Shown: piece after piece, positions 1-8,369 of the stretch
How positions within the stretch are numbered: position 1 is the stretch's first letter
Layout: each line of letters begins with the position of its first letter
Assembly: GCF_011761305.1 (NCBI RefSeq)
Contig: NZ_JAAOZC010000003.1
Span: 359,092 to 423,091 of the forward strand
Source of the DNA: Sphingomonas vulcanisoli
Lineage (GTDB): Bacteria; Pseudomonadota; Alphaproteobacteria; Sphingomonadales; Sphingomonadaceae
Reading direction: 5' to 3'
Length of the DNA: 64,000 bases
Translations under genes and position numbers: made by a program
The notes under the pieces: generated by a model
What the model was told of the DNA's origin: nothing
The model's database searches: none
The model's input: the letters and a program-made list of their open reading frames with translations, nothing else

Positions 1-733
1 GCGCCAGCCCGCCGCGGTCGATCTCCGGCAACACGGGCGCAAGGATCGCGGCATCGAGCATCGCGGCGATGGCGGGGCGCGGATCGGCGACCGCGAGCAA
101 TTTGAGCAACTCCTGCGCGATGCGTTCGCGCGAAAGGCTCATCAGATCGCGCGCACGCGCCGCACAAGCGGCATAACTTGCCTCGTCAGGCGCGCCGGTG
201 CCGAAGCGCGCATGAAAGCGGAAGAAGCGCAGGATGCGGAGATGATCCTCGGCGATCCGTTGCAATGGGTCGCCGATGAAGCGCACCAGCCGGGCGTCGA
301 GATCGGCGACGCCGCCGAAATAATCGTGGATGTCGCCGCTGAGCGCGCCTGCCGATAGCGCGTTGATCGTGAAATCGCGCCTTGCCGCATCCGCTTGCCA
401 ATCGTTGGTGAACGCGACGATCGCGTGGCGGCCATCGGTTTCGAGATCCTGCCGCAGTGTCGTCACCTCCACCGGGCCGGAGGGGAGGACCGCCGTTATC
501 GTCCCGTGCGCGATGCCGGTCGGCACCGCCTTGAAACCGGCACCGGTGATCCGCCGCACCGTTTCCTGCGGCGCATGGACCGTGCCGAGATCTATGTCTG
601 CCACGGGTAGGCCGAGCAGGGCATCGCGCACCGCGCCGCCCACGATCCGCACTTCGTCCCGATCGCCGCCCAACGCCGCCATCAGCGCCGGCAATCCCTC
701 CCGCGAGCGCCAGACACTTTCCGGGAGCCTCAT
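1..733 (-). CDS. cca: CCA tRNA nucleotidyltransferase / poly(A) polymerase family (C-terminus cut by window edge)
   Basis: This class II nucleotidyltransferase adds or repairs the CCA end of tRNAs. The visible N-terminal ~240 residues carry the family signature: a glycine-rich RIVGGAVRDALLG segment near residues 29-41, then the catalytic acidic pair in VADIDLG, and further on RRDFTINAL and the RILRFFRFHARF segment. The start at 733 overlaps the stop of the upstream Nudix gene (ATGA), so the two are probably co-transcribed. In many alphaproteobacteria a Nudix CoA pyrophosphatase gene sits just upstream of this enzyme, which supports the call. The end of the gene lies beyond base 1. CCA addition and RNA polyadenylation cannot be told apart from this part alone. 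Confidence 0.9.
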   Translation of the reverse strand, partial: MRLPESVWRSREGLPALMAALGGDRDEVRIVGGAVRDALLGLPVADIDLGTVHAPQETVRRITGAGFKAVPTGIAHGTITAVLPSGPVEVTTLRQDLETDGRHAIVAFTNDWQADAARRDFTINALSAGALSGDIHDYFGGVADLDARLVRFIGDPLQRIAEDHLRILRFFRFHARFGTGAPDEASYAACAARARDLMSLSRERIAQELLKLLAVADPRPAIAAMLDAAILAPVLPEIDRGGLA

Positions 734-1311
734 GCGAATGCCGCCAATCGGGTAGTGAGGTTCACGATTATGCCGGCCGTGGCGCCCCAGATGCGGCGCT
801 CACCCCAATTCAGAGCATAATACTCCCGCTCCCGTCCCTCGAACGCGCGCGACTCGCGGCGATGATTGGCGGGTTCGAGCAGGAAGGATAGCGGCACCTC
901 AAACACATCGGCGACTTCGCCCTCATGCGGCACGAGGGGAAGATCCGGGGCGATCACCCCGATCACCGGCGCGATATCGAAGTCCGTCCCGGTGCGGTAA
1001 CGATCGGAAATGCCCACGATGTCGACGGCGCGTGGGCTAAGACCGATCTCCTCGTCCGCCTCTCGCAGGGCGGTGGCGATCGCATCGTCATCCTCCGGAT
1101 CGGCACGTCCGCCCGGAAAGGCGATCTGGCCGGCATGGCGGCGGAGGTGCGGCTGGCGCAGCGTGAGGATCACGCCGGGCTCGGCCCGGTCGGTGATCGC
1201 CACCAGCACCGCTGCGGCGATTAAAGGCAGCCCGGCGTCGAAATCGTCGGCATGGGGGCCGTACCCCTCACTACGCGCAAGGGCAGTGGCCAGGCGCGTG
1301 GCCAATGTCAT
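730..1311 (-). CDS. Nudix hydrolase, CoA pyrophosphatase type
   Basis: The predicted 193-residue enzyme probably hydrolyses the diphosphate of coenzyme A or its derivatives to 3',5'-ADP and a phosphopantetheine product. The Nudix box spans about residues 68-91, with GGRADPED, READEEIG and the expected acidic cluster. It is preceded by the CoA-ase-type element RRHAGQIAFPGG, which marks the NudL/Nudt7-like subgroup. The start at 1311 was chosen because it overlaps the stop of the DUF1285 gene (ATGA) and matches the family N-terminus; 17 further upstream codons are open but would run into that gene. It lies between a DUF1285 gene and cca in one minus-strand operon. Confidence 0.88.
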   Translation of the reverse strand: MTLATRLATALARSEGYGPHADDFDAGLPLIAAAVLVAITDRAEPGVILTLRQPHLRRHAGQIAFPGGRADPEDDDAIATALREADEEIGLSPRAVDIVGISDRYRTGTDFDIAPVIGVIAPDLPLVPHEGEVADVFEVPLSFLLEPANHRRESRAFEGREREYYALNWGERRIWGATAGIIVNLTTRLAAFA

Positions 1312-1874
1312 TCCGCCAGGCCCAAAAACGCACCGCGGCTCCAAAGACCCGGCGGGTCGCAACCTTCGTCCAAGGCAAGTTGCGCCAGCTCGTAATAGAC
1401 CGGGCGGGTGATTCGCGCCTCCAGCCCGGACCGTACGTGCAGATAGGGCCGGGGGCCGTCCTCACCGGCGGCGATGCGAATACCATGATCGCCGTCGGCG
1501 GATACAATTTCGCCGGTGTTGAGCCGGAAAGCGAGGGCGCGCCCGGGGCCACTGCCCTCGCTCTTCATCTCGACGGCGACGAACGCGGCGTCTTCAACCT
1601 GGATGGTGAGCTTTTCCACAGGTGTCACCAAAACGTGGCTACCGTCTGGTTCGCGGCGCAAGACGGTCGAAAACAGCCTTACCATCGCGGGTCGCACTAT
1701 CGGCCGGCCCTCATGATACCAGGTGCCGTCCCGCGCGATCCGCATACCGCTGTTGCCGCAATGCGCCGGGTTCCATTGCGCGACGGGCGGAAGACGCTTC
1801 TCTTCCACGAGCTGCGCGATCTCTGCCAAGGAGAGTTTGCTGAGGTCTTCGGGCGGGACGACACTTTCCGGCAT
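1308..1874 (-). CDS. DUF1285 family protein
   Basis: This 188-residue protein matches the alphaproteobacterial DUF1285 family. Visible features are the WNPAHCGNSGMRI segment near residues 34-46, a WYHEGRPI segment, and a C-terminal LHVRSGLEARITRPVYYEL stretch. No catalytic function is established and no signal peptide or membrane segment is visible. Its stop overlaps the start of the Nudix gene by four bases, giving a DUF1285-Nudix-cca order seen in many alphaproteobacteria. The job is unknown. Confidence 0.85.
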   Translation of the reverse strand: MPESVVPPEDLSKLSLAEIAQLVEEKRLPPVAQWNPAHCGNSGMRIARDGTWYHEGRPIVRPAMVRLFSTVLRREPDGSHVLVTPVEKLTIQVEDAAFVAVEMKSEGSGPGRALAFRLNTGEIVSADGDHGIRIAAGEDGPRPYLHVRSGLEARITRPVYYELAQLALDEGCDPPGLWSRGAFLGLAE

Positions 1875-1904
1875 ATCGCCCTGTTAGGGCGGGGTGCGGG
1901 GCGA

Positions 1905-2432
1905 TTAAAGGCCTGGATTATGCAGCCGGGGGCCGAGATGGCCCGTCGCGGGCAGCGTAAGGCCTTCTGGAACGCGCGCGAGCAGGCGGCGACGCTCGAC
2001 GGGACCCGGCACGCTCCAGTCCTTTGTCCAGTGCGCCTCGAAGCCGAAGAAGCGCCCATAATATTCGGGATCGCCGATCAGCACGAGGGGATCGGCCCGG
2101 GTCGATTCGGCGGCTTCGATCATCCGCGTCATCATGATCCGCCCGACGCCGCCGCGCTGGAGATCGGGCACCACCGCCACGGGGCCGACCAGCACGAGCG
2201 GGGTTTGAAAATCCAGCGCCACCGGCCAGCATTGCAGCGATCCGATCAGCCTTTCGGTTTCGTCGAACGCCGCGAAGGAAAGGGCGGGGAGCGCCGTCAT
2301 TCCGTCCCGGATCCGGTAGGCCGTACGCCGGCGCCGATCGACGCCGAACGCTTCGTCCAGCAGCGTGTTGATTGCGGCCGGATCAGCGGTGCCGAGTGGA
2401 CGAATAGTGACGGTGGAAGGAGCGGCGGTCAT
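1905..2432 (-). CDS. GNAT family N-acetyltransferase
   Basis: This 175-residue GNAT acetyltransferase has the acetyl-CoA-binding segment VGPVAVVPDLQRGGVGRIMM in the middle of the protein (motif A with the Q/R-x-x-G-x-G/A core) and a PEYYGRFFGFEA motif-B region. That is the layout of the YhbS-like N-acetyltransferase group. The start at 2432 gives the usual family N-terminus (TVTIRPLGTADPAAI); an open extension upstream is ignored because it runs through the region leading into folB. The substrate is unknown. It lies 30 bases upstream of the DUF1285 gene on the same strand and may be the first gene of that operon. Confidence 0.85.
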   Translation of the reverse strand: MTAAPSTVTIRPLGTADPAAINTLLDEAFGVDRRRRTAYRIRDGMTALPALSFAAFDETERLIGSLQCWPVALDFQTPLVLVGPVAVVPDLQRGGVGRIMMTRMIEAAESTRADPLVLIGDPEYYGRFFGFEAHWTKDWSVPGPVERRRLLARVPEGLTLPATGHLGPRLHNPGL

Positions 2433-2526
2433 GGGCGCGCCGCGCATAGAGCAGCGGCCCCGAAACGCAACGCGGCTTGCGGCCACGCGCACGAAATGGG
2501 AAAGGCGCGCCACCTCTGATGAAACG

Positions 2527-2961
2527 ATGATGCCCGCAAGCTTGGCCGAACCCCTTTCCCCGCCCCGCGATTCCATTGCGCTCGTGCATGCCGATGATCT
2601 GTTGCGCCTTGAGGTCGACGATATCGCGATAGATCTGCTGACCGGCATCTATTCGGAAGAAACGCACCTTCCCCAGCCGCTGCGCATCTCGATCGCCGCC
2701 GATCTTAATGCTCCGCCGCATTTCACGCTGGGCACGCCGCTGTCCCAATCCAAAAACTATCTCGATCTGCGCGATGCCGTGCTGAAGGCGTTGCCGCGTG
2801 ACCGGCACTTCACGCTGATCGAGGCGATCGCCGATCACATCGCGGATACGTTGTTCTTGGGCGATTCTCGGGTCCGCCGGGTCGAGGTAAAGATCGTCAA
2901 GCTGGCGATCTCCGAGGGTGGCGAGGCGATCGGCATGACGCTGGTACGGCACCGCCGTTGA
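2527..2961 (+). CDS. folB: Dihydroneopterin aldolase family protein (FolB)
   Basis: FolB cleaves 7,8-dihydroneopterin to 6-hydroxymethyl-dihydropterin in folate synthesis. The product, about 144 residues, shows the family pattern: an N-terminal DDIAIDLLTGIYSEE strand with the invariant G-I/V-x-x-E, a middle LDLRDAV segment and a C-terminal VEVKIVKL strand. Two adjacent ATG codons at 2527 and 2530 are both possible starts. The stop overlaps the TTG start of the next gene, a FolM-like reductase. That makes a two-gene pterin/folate unit. Confidence 0.85.
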   Translation: MMPASLAEPLSPPRDSIALVHADDLLRLEVDDIAIDLLTGIYSEETHLPQPLRISIAADLNAPPHFTLGTPLSQSKNYLDLRDAVLKALPRDRHFTLIEAIADHIADTLFLGDSRVRRVEVKIVKLAISEGGEAIGMTLVRHRR

Positions 2962-3713
2962 AACTGGCCCTGGTCACCGGTGGCACGCGGCGGCTTGGGG
3001 CGGCGATTGCGGCGCGGCTCGCCACGGCGGGCTACGACCTCGCGCTCCACAGCCATCGCGCCTCCGAGCCTGAGCCCGATCTGACAAAAGCGATTCGCCA
3101 CGCCGGGGTGCGCTGGGGCGCGTTCACGGCCGACCTCGCCGATCCTCAGGAGATCGATGCGCTGATCCCCGCCGTTGCCGCGCATTTCGGGCAGGCGCCC
3201 AATGTGCTCGTCAACAGCGCCTCCCGATTCGGCGGGGATGATTGGGCGAGCGCGGACATGGCCACCATGCTCGATCACTATGCGATCAATGCCGCAGCGC
3301 CGGCTTTGCTTGCGCGGGCTCTGGCCGCGGGGCTGGGTGAGGACGAGGGCGTGGTCATCAACCTGCTCGATCAGCGGATCGCATCACCGCCGCCCGATCA
3401 GGCGAGCTATACCGCATCCAAGCTGGCCCTTGCCGGTATCACGCAGGCGCTGGCGAGGGCTCTCGCGCCGCGCGTGCGCGTCTGTGGTGTGGCGCCCGGA
3501 CTGACCCTGCCGACGCCTGATTATTCAGCGGCGCAGCTTGAGCGGCTAAAAGCAATGATGCCGCTTAACCGGCTCCCGACGCCAGCGGACATAGCCGCCG
3601 CCGTGCTTTATCTAACGGAGGCGAAGGCCACGACGGGTCAGGTCATCTTCGTCGATGGCGGCGCTTCGCTGCGCACCTTCGATCGGGACTTCGAATTTCT
3701 CGGCCGCGATTAA
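2958..3713 (+). CDS. Short-chain dehydrogenase, FolM-like dihydromonapterin/pteridine reductase
   Basis: This 251-residue SDR has the N-terminal nucleotide motif TGGTRRLG and the active site YTASK, with a C-terminal VDGG typical of classical SDRs. The arginine pair in TGGTRRLG and the position after folB suggest the FolM/pteridine reductase subgroup, which reduces dihydropterins or dihydrofolate with NADPH. The start is TTG at 2958. It overlaps the folB stop by four bases (TTGA), and no other start precedes the nucleotide motif. Substrate identity is inferred from context. The 3' end overlaps the convergent gene by four bases. Confidence 0.8.
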   Translation: MKLALVTGGTRRLGAAIAARLATAGYDLALHSHRASEPEPDLTKAIRHAGVRWGAFTADLADPQEIDALIPAVAAHFGQAPNVLVNSASRFGGDDWASADMATMLDHYAINAAAPALLARALAAGLGEDEGVVINLLDQRIASPPPDQASYTASKLALAGITQALARALAPRVRVCGVAPGLTLPTPDYSAAQLERLKAMMPLNRLPTPADIAAAVLYLTEAKATTGQVIFVDGGASLRTFDRDFEFLGRD

Positions 3714-4534
3714 CCGGCCCGCTTGCAGGGACCGAGCCCGTCGATCACAACCTGATAATCCTGCCGCGCCTGCGCCGCATCCTCATCGCCCACACCCTCG
3801 AGCGCGCTGTCAGGCAGTTTGGGCGGCAGACCGCAGGCGAGGCGATACCATAGGAAGCTTTCCGGCTGCGGCGGCGCGGCGCTGGCGTCCACCAGTTCGG
3901 AGAGCGCGACCGCCCAGTGCGGCTTCTCGCCCGGACGCCGGAGAATCGAGAGCGAGATCGGGCGGCCATCGGCGGTGCGCACGAAAATCTGCGTCTCGCC
4001 TTCGCCTGGCAAGGTGCCGGCGACGTGGAAGGCATGGCCGATGCCGGTGATCTGTGGCGGCGCGTCGGATGCGAGGGAGGCGGTCAGGATGGCGCGAATC
4101 CGGGTCTCATTCTCGGGCGTGCGCGCGATTTGGGCGTGGGGCCCGATCAGCGAAAACTCGCCCGGCGTGCCTGTCGGATTGCCCAGCAGCAACACGGCCA
4201 TCCCCTTGAGCTTGGCCTTTGCCATCGATGCGGGAAGATCGACGAGATAGCGAATGTCCGCCGGGGCGGGGCCCTTGCCGCCGATCAGCGCATCAACATG
4301 CGCCTCGATGAAAAAGCGGACCTTTCCGGGCGCTACGCCCACAGCGGATTCGGCCTTCAGCGGTGTCGCGCGCGTGATCGCCACGGCCAGCACCTGCTGC
4401 GCGGAAAGCGCCATGTCCGCCATCTCGACATAGCCGACCGGAGGTAAGGGAGGTGGAGGCGCGGCACCGATCAACATCAGGCCGGCGCCCAACAAAAGGA
4501 GCCTGCAGCGGCGGGAATCTGGGGCGCGGCGCAT
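3710..4534 (-). CDS. Hypothetical exported protein
   Basis: I do not recognise a named family. The 274-residue product starts at MRRAPDSRR and has a short basic N-terminus followed by a hydrophobic stretch (RLLLLGAGLMLIGAAPPPP), consistent with a signal peptide and a proline-rich start to the mature protein. The body has alternating hydrophobic strands. A Cys pair near the C-terminus (LACGLPP and LGPCKR) could form a disulfide in the periplasm. An open upstream extension to 4585 is possible but would bury the signal peptide. It converges on the FolM-like gene. Similar proteins occur as hypotheticals in sphingomonads, from memory. Confidence 0.65.
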   Translation of the reverse strand: MRRAPDSRRCRLLLLGAGLMLIGAAPPPPLPPVGYVEMADMALSAQQVLAVAITRATPLKAESAVGVAPGKVRFFIEAHVDALIGGKGPAPADIRYLVDLPASMAKAKLKGMAVLLLGNPTGTPGEFSLIGPHAQIARTPENETRIRAILTASLASDAPPQITGIGHAFHVAGTLPGEGETQIFVRTADGRPISLSILRRPGEKPHWAVALSELVDASAAPPQPESFLWYRLACGLPPKLPDSALEGVGDEDAAQARQDYQVVIDGLGPCKRAG

Positions 4535-4767
4535 CTCGGTCTCCTCGGGGTGATAGCCTTGGCACGATGAAAAGGGCCGTTTCAAGCCAACTTATGTTCT
4601 ACAGTCGTTTGACGTAGCCGCTGAATAAGGGCTTGCGCCAAGGGAGAGGCCCGCGATAGGAAAGCCACAGTCGCCAAAAAATCGTTGAGATGGTATGGCG
4701 GCCTCGAAGCCGGATGGTCCCCTGCGGCCGTTTGGATAAATATCCGTTCAAGGAGTGCAGTTCCTTA

Positions 4768-5418
4768 ATGGCTTATGCTGATCAGCAGATGAGCTCCCGC
4801 AGGGTTGTGGCGCTGATCCTCGTCGCGGCTTTGCACGCGCTCGTGGGTTATGCGTTTATCAGCGGACTCGCGTTTAACGTAATCAAGAAGGTCGCCGTCG
4901 ATACCAAGATCGTCGACGTGCAAGAGCCGCCGCCGCCGCCCGAGCAGAAGCCGCCGCCCCCGCCGCCTGACCAGAAGGTCGAGCCGCCGCCCATCGTGGC
5001 ACCGCCGCCGATCGTGCAGACGCAGACGCTGACGCCACCGATCGTGGCGCCGCCGCCGCCGTTGGTGCAGGCGCCGGTGATTCACGAAACCGCGCCGCCG
5101 GCTCCTCCCGCACCCCGCATCTCGCAGGCTGCGGGCGCCAAGGGCGATCCGTCGCAATGGATTACGAATGATGACTATCCGCCGGGCGCGATGCGTGAGG
5201 GCCGGGAAGGCACCACGCGGGTCAGCTGGACGATCAACGAGCAGGGCAAGATCGAGAATTGCCAGGTCACGCAATCGAGCGGTTCGCCCGATCTCGACGA
5301 AACGGCCTGCCGCCTTCTGACCCGACGCGGCAAATATTCGCCCGCCAAGGACCAGAACGGTCAGCCGATGCGCTCTTCGGCCAGCCGCTCGATCCGCTGG
5401 ACGATCCCCAAGGATTAA
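4768..5418 (+). CDS. tonB: Energy transducer TonB
   Basis: TonB carries proton-motive energy from the ExbB/ExbD motor to outer-membrane receptors. The 216-residue protein has one N-terminal membrane anchor (about residues 13-37, including the conserved His in ALHALVGYAF). A long periplasmic Pro-rich arm (PPPPPEQKPPPPPP and repeats) follows, then the C-terminal TonB domain (YPPGAMREGREGTTRVSW ... SSGSPDLDETAC). The start at 4768 has an AGGAG about 12 bases upstream; an earlier in-frame ATG at 4690 lacks support. It is the first gene of tonB-exbB-exbD-exbD. A secreted protein with a closely similar C-terminal domain is encoded at 57107. Confidence 0.93.
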   Translation: MAYADQQMSSRRVVALILVAALHALVGYAFISGLAFNVIKKVAVDTKIVDVQEPPPPPEQKPPPPPPDQKVEPPPIVAPPPIVQTQTLTPPIVAPPPPLVQAPVIHETAPPAPPAPRISQAAGAKGDPSQWITNDDYPPGAMREGREGTTRVSWTINEQGKIENCQVTQSSGSPDLDETACRLLTRRGKYSPAKDQNGQPMRSSASRSIRWTIPKD

Positions 5419-5505
5419 CGCCGCAACTCTTCAATGGCGGGCACCGCGCCCAGAACAAAACTGGCCGGTGCCCCGGCCGAAGCATCAAGAAGGAAGTCTT
5501 CGACC

Positions 5506-6261
5506 ATGAACGCTACCGCTCCTGCAGCAAACTCCAATCCGTACGGCCTGTTGGCCGCTCTTCATCAGGGCGGCGTCATCGCTTGGACGGTCTTCATCAT
5601 CCTCGTGATCATGTCGGCCTCCACTTGGTTCATTCTGTTCACCAAGCTGTTCGAGCAGCAGAAGATCCTCAATCAGGCCAAGCGTGCCCGCACGACCTTC
5701 TGGGGCTCGCCCTCGCTGCGTGATGGCGCCAACAAGCTCGAGAAGAATTCGGCCTATCGCCAGATCGTCGACGACGGCCTGACCGCGCAGGACCAGCACA
5801 CCAAGCTGATCGATCCGGTCGACCAGCATGAATGGTTGGGCGCTTCGCTCAATCGTTCAACCGCCGCGGTCAACTCGAAGCTCGGCAACGGCCTTGCGGT
5901 GCTCGCTACGGTCGGTTCGACCTCGCCGTTCGTCGGTCTGTTCGGCACGGTTATCGGTATCTACCGCGCGCTCATCAAGATCGGTGCCGCCGGGCAGGCT
6001 TCGATCGACGCCGTTGCCGGCCCGGTCGGCGAGGCTCTGATCATGACCGCGCTCGGTCTGGTCGTCGCGGTTCCTGCCGTGCTCGGCTACAATTGGCTGA
6101 TCCGCCGTAACAAGGTGATCGCGGAGCAGATCGGCTCATTCGCAACCGATATCCATGGCTACATGGTTTCCAACGGTGCGGTGAAGCCCGTGCTGATCTC
6201 GGCCAAGCCGGCTCCGGCCCCCGTGGTGAAGCCCGCAACGGCCACCACGCCCAAGCCGTAA
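5506..6261 (+). CDS. exbB: MotA/TolQ/ExbB proton channel protein
   Basis: ExbB forms the inner-membrane proton channel scaffold with ExbD. The 251-residue protein has a hydrophobic segment near residues 25-48, then a cytoplasmic loop. Two C-terminal membrane segments follow, with the family core VGSTSPFVGLFGTVIGIYRA and a GEALIMTALGLVVAVPAVLGY stretch. The start at 5506 follows an AAGGAAG ribosome-binding site. The C-terminus ends in an Ala/Pro/Lys-rich tail. It lies 87 bases after tonB and before two exbD genes. Confidence 0.93.
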   Translation: MNATAPAANSNPYGLLAALHQGGVIAWTVFIILVIMSASTWFILFTKLFEQQKILNQAKRARTTFWGSPSLRDGANKLEKNSAYRQIVDDGLTAQDQHTKLIDPVDQHEWLGASLNRSTAAVNSKLGNGLAVLATVGSTSPFVGLFGTVIGIYRALIKIGAAGQASIDAVAGPVGEALIMTALGLVVAVPAVLGYNWLIRRNKVIAEQIGSFATDIHGYMVSNGAVKPVLISAKPAPAPVVKPATATTPKP

Positions 6262-6268
6262 GAGGATG

Positions 6269-6294
6269 ATGGCGGCGGATCATTCCGCCGCCAT
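6269..6294 (+). other. Perfect 11-bp hairpin between exbB and exbD
   Basis: An 11-base perfect inverted repeat (ATGGCGGCGGA / TCCGCCGCCAT) with a four-base loop begins eight bases after the exbB stop. No T-run follows, so it is not a classic intrinsic terminator. Such a structure could act as an mRNA-stability or processing element that sets the ExbB:ExbD ratio; that role is inference. Confidence 0.55.
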
Positions 6295-6353
6295 ACCTTC
6301 CGGCGGCGGTAACGCCGTCGGCCCTTCCGGCAGTAGAATAGGACTTTCCTTCC

Positions 6354-6836
6354 ATGGCAATGAGCGTGGGCCCAGCCGAGAGCGATGCCCCGATGTCGGA
6401 CATCAACACGACGCCCCTCGTGGACGTTATGTTGGTGCTGCTGATCATCTTCCTCATCACCGTCCCGGTCGTGATCCAGACCGTGCCGGTGACCCTTCCC
6501 AAGGTCGCCTACGAGCCCACGACCTCCAAGCCCGAGAATGTCGTTCTTTCCATCCGTGGCAAGAACGGCCAGTGCGAGGTCTATTGGGGCCAGACCCGGA
6601 TCCAGCCGCAGGAGCTGATCGATCGCTCGGTCGCCAAGCTCAAGCTTGAGATCGACAAGCAGGGCGGTCCGACGGCCCCCGGCCTCGAGCTGCCGGAGGT
6701 CCATATCCGGGCCGACGTCAACACGCCCTGGCGCTGTGTCGGTGGCGCGATGACCAACGTAGCCCGTGCGGGCTTCGCGCGCGTCGCCTTCATCTCGCAG
6801 CCCGATCCGGGCGAGTATCATGCGGCCGTGGAGTGA
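6354..6836 (+). CDS. exbD: ExbD/TolR family biopolymer transporter (first paralogue)
   Basis: This 160-residue protein has one N-terminal membrane helix preceded by the conserved DINTTPLVDVMLVLLIIF element; Asp24 is the expected proton-carrying residue. The periplasmic domain has an insert rich in charged residues and ends in a FARVAFISQPDP strand. It is longer than the second paralogue and carries two Cys residues (NGQCEV and WRCVGG), which could form a disulfide. It is 92 bases downstream of exbB and 43 bases upstream of the second exbD. Confidence 0.92.
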   Translation: MAMSVGPAESDAPMSDINTTPLVDVMLVLLIIFLITVPVVIQTVPVTLPKVAYEPTTSKPENVVLSIRGKNGQCEVYWGQTRIQPQELIDRSVAKLKLEIDKQGGPTAPGLELPEVHIRADVNTPWRCVGGAMTNVARAGFARVAFISQPDPGEYHAAVE

Positions 6837-6879
6837 TGGGCTTCCCGTCCGCACGCCCCAATATTGGGAGTAATTAATC

Positions 6880-7311
6880 ATGGCCATGAGCGCAGCGACC
6901 GCTGAAGGTGAGCCCATGATGGACATCAACACGACGCCGCTGATCGACGTCATGCTGGTGCTCCTGATCATGTTCATCATCACGATCCCGGTGCAGACGC
7001 ATGCGGTGAAGCTGGATCTTCCCCAGAACACCAATGCGCCGCCGCCGCCGATCCTGCCGACCAAGAACCAGGTCTCGATCGATGCCGCGGGCACGATCGC
7101 CTGGAACGGTGCCCCGATCAATCTGACCGTCCTGCGTCAGTATCTTGATCAGACGCAGCAGATGGATCCGATTCCCGAGCTGCATCTCGAGCCCGATCCG
7201 CAAGCGCGATATGAAGTCGTGGACGAGGTGCTGGCCGTTACGAAGCGCGCCAACGTCTCCAAGATGGGTTTCGTCGGCAACGAAAAATACGCCGATTTCA
7301 ACGCCGGCTAA
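6880..7311 (+). CDS. exbD: ExbD/TolR family biopolymer transporter (second paralogue)
   Basis: This 143-residue ExbD has the same N-terminal DINTTPLIDVMLVLLIMF helix with Asp23 as the likely proton carrier. A short proline run (NAPPPPIL) and a periplasmic domain ending in VSKMGFVGNEKYADF follow. A GGGAG-like ribosome-binding site lies upstream. Two ExbD paralogues after one exbB are common in sphingomonads and xanthomonads; the second is often needed only for particular receptors. An intrinsic terminator follows directly, closing the operon. Confidence 0.92.
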   Translation: MAMSAATAEGEPMMDINTTPLIDVMLVLLIMFIITIPVQTHAVKLDLPQNTNAPPPPILPTKNQVSIDAAGTIAWNGAPINLTVLRQYLDQTQQMDPIPELHLEPDPQARYEVVDEVLAVTKRANVSKMGFVGNEKYADFNAG

Positions 7312-7333
7312 TCCGGTTTGAGCGGTAAAATGG

Positions 7334-7366
7334 GAGGCAGTCGGGCGACCGGCTGCCTCTTTTTTT
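7334..7366 (+). terminator. Rho-independent terminator of the tonB-exbBDD operon
   Basis: The stem GAGGCAG / CTGCCTC, extended by further G-C pairs inside, is followed by seven T residues. It sits 23 bases after the second exbD stop. Confidence 0.88.
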
Positions 7367-7469
7367 ATGCGTTCGAAGCGCCGCCAATCGCATAAGCTTA
7401 GGTTAAGGCTGGGAACGCGCGCTGCGATAAACGGTTGGATCGTCCGAAGTTTTCTCGGAGATCACCAGC

Positions 7470-8369
7470 ATGGCAACGCAGTTCTCGCTTGGCGAGCCCG
7501 CGCGGCGACGATCACAGTTTCTCACCTCAAGCTTCCAGCGTGGTTTGGCGCACTGGAATCATGAGCGGCTGGCGCCGGCCTTCGTCGATGACGATTGGCA
7601 GAAGACTTTGGAGCGCGACACGCGGATGTTGCGGCTGGAGGGCGCATTCATCGAAGAGCTGCGCGCCGAGATTGTGGACGAAGCGGCGATGGTGCCGACC
7701 GATCCTGCGGGTTTCGTGCGCTGGTTCGAAGATCTGAAGCAGACCGGGCCGGGGCAGGGGGATGCCTTATTCCCGTGGCTGGCCGAGCAGGCCTCCGCCG
7801 AAGAATTGCGCTGGTTCTTTACGCAGGAGGCGGCTGGCGAGGCCGGCTTCGACGATTTGGTGGCGATGACGCAGGTGAAATTGCCGGTGTCGGCCAAGCT
7901 GGAACTGGCGCGCAATTATTGGGACGAGATGGGGCGCGGTCGCGAGTCCGGGATGCATGGTCCGATGCTCGATGCCCTGGTGAAAACGCTGGGTGTCGAG
8001 CCGGACATCGACACGACGGTATGGGAGAGCCTGGCACTCGCCAATGCGATGACGGCGATGGCGAGCTGCCGCCGCTACACTTGGCAGTCGGTGGGCGCGC
8101 TGGGCGTGATCGAGCTGACCGCGCCGGGCCGTTCGGCGCATGTTGCCGCGGGCCTCAAACGCATCGGCCTGGATGAAAAGCGGCGGCGCTATTTCGATCT
8201 TCACGCCGTGCTCGACGTCCATCACAGCGAAGCCTGGAACCGCGAGGCGCTGGCACCGCTGGTGGCCGAGGAACCCCGGCGCGCAGCGGCGATCGCCGAA
8301 GGTGCCCTTATCCGGCTGCGCTGCGGCGCGCGTTGCTTTGACCGCTATCGGGCCGAGCTTTGGGGTTGA
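7470..8369 (+). CDS. Haem-oxygenase-like iron-containing redox protein (HDO-type)
   Basis: The 299-residue protein looks like the haem-oxygenase-fold diiron oxidase/oxygenase group ('iron-containing redox enzyme family'). It has the expected spaced ligands: Glu120 in FFTQEAAGE, Glu153 and His163 in NYWDEMGRGRESGMHG, and Asp249/His252 in LDVHHSEAW. The middle YTWQSVGALGVIELTAP stretch, with Glu215, is also typical. Known members oxidise fatty acids, amines or arginine derivatives, but the substrate here cannot be read from sequence. It follows the TonB operon after a terminator, so it is probably a separate unit, and overlaps the convergent MFS gene by 25 bases. Confidence 0.75.
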   Translation: MATQFSLGEPARRRSQFLTSSFQRGLAHWNHERLAPAFVDDDWQKTLERDTRMLRLEGAFIEELRAEIVDEAAMVPTDPAGFVRWFEDLKQTGPGQGDALFPWLAEQASAEELRWFFTQEAAGEAGFDDLVAMTQVKLPVSAKLELARNYWDEMGRGRESGMHGPMLDALVKTLGVEPDIDTTVWESLALANAMTAMASCRRYTWQSVGALGVIELTAPGRSAHVAAGLKRIGLDEKRRRYFDLHAVLDVHHSEAWNREALAPLVAEEPRRAAAIAEGALIRLRCGARCFDRYRAELWG

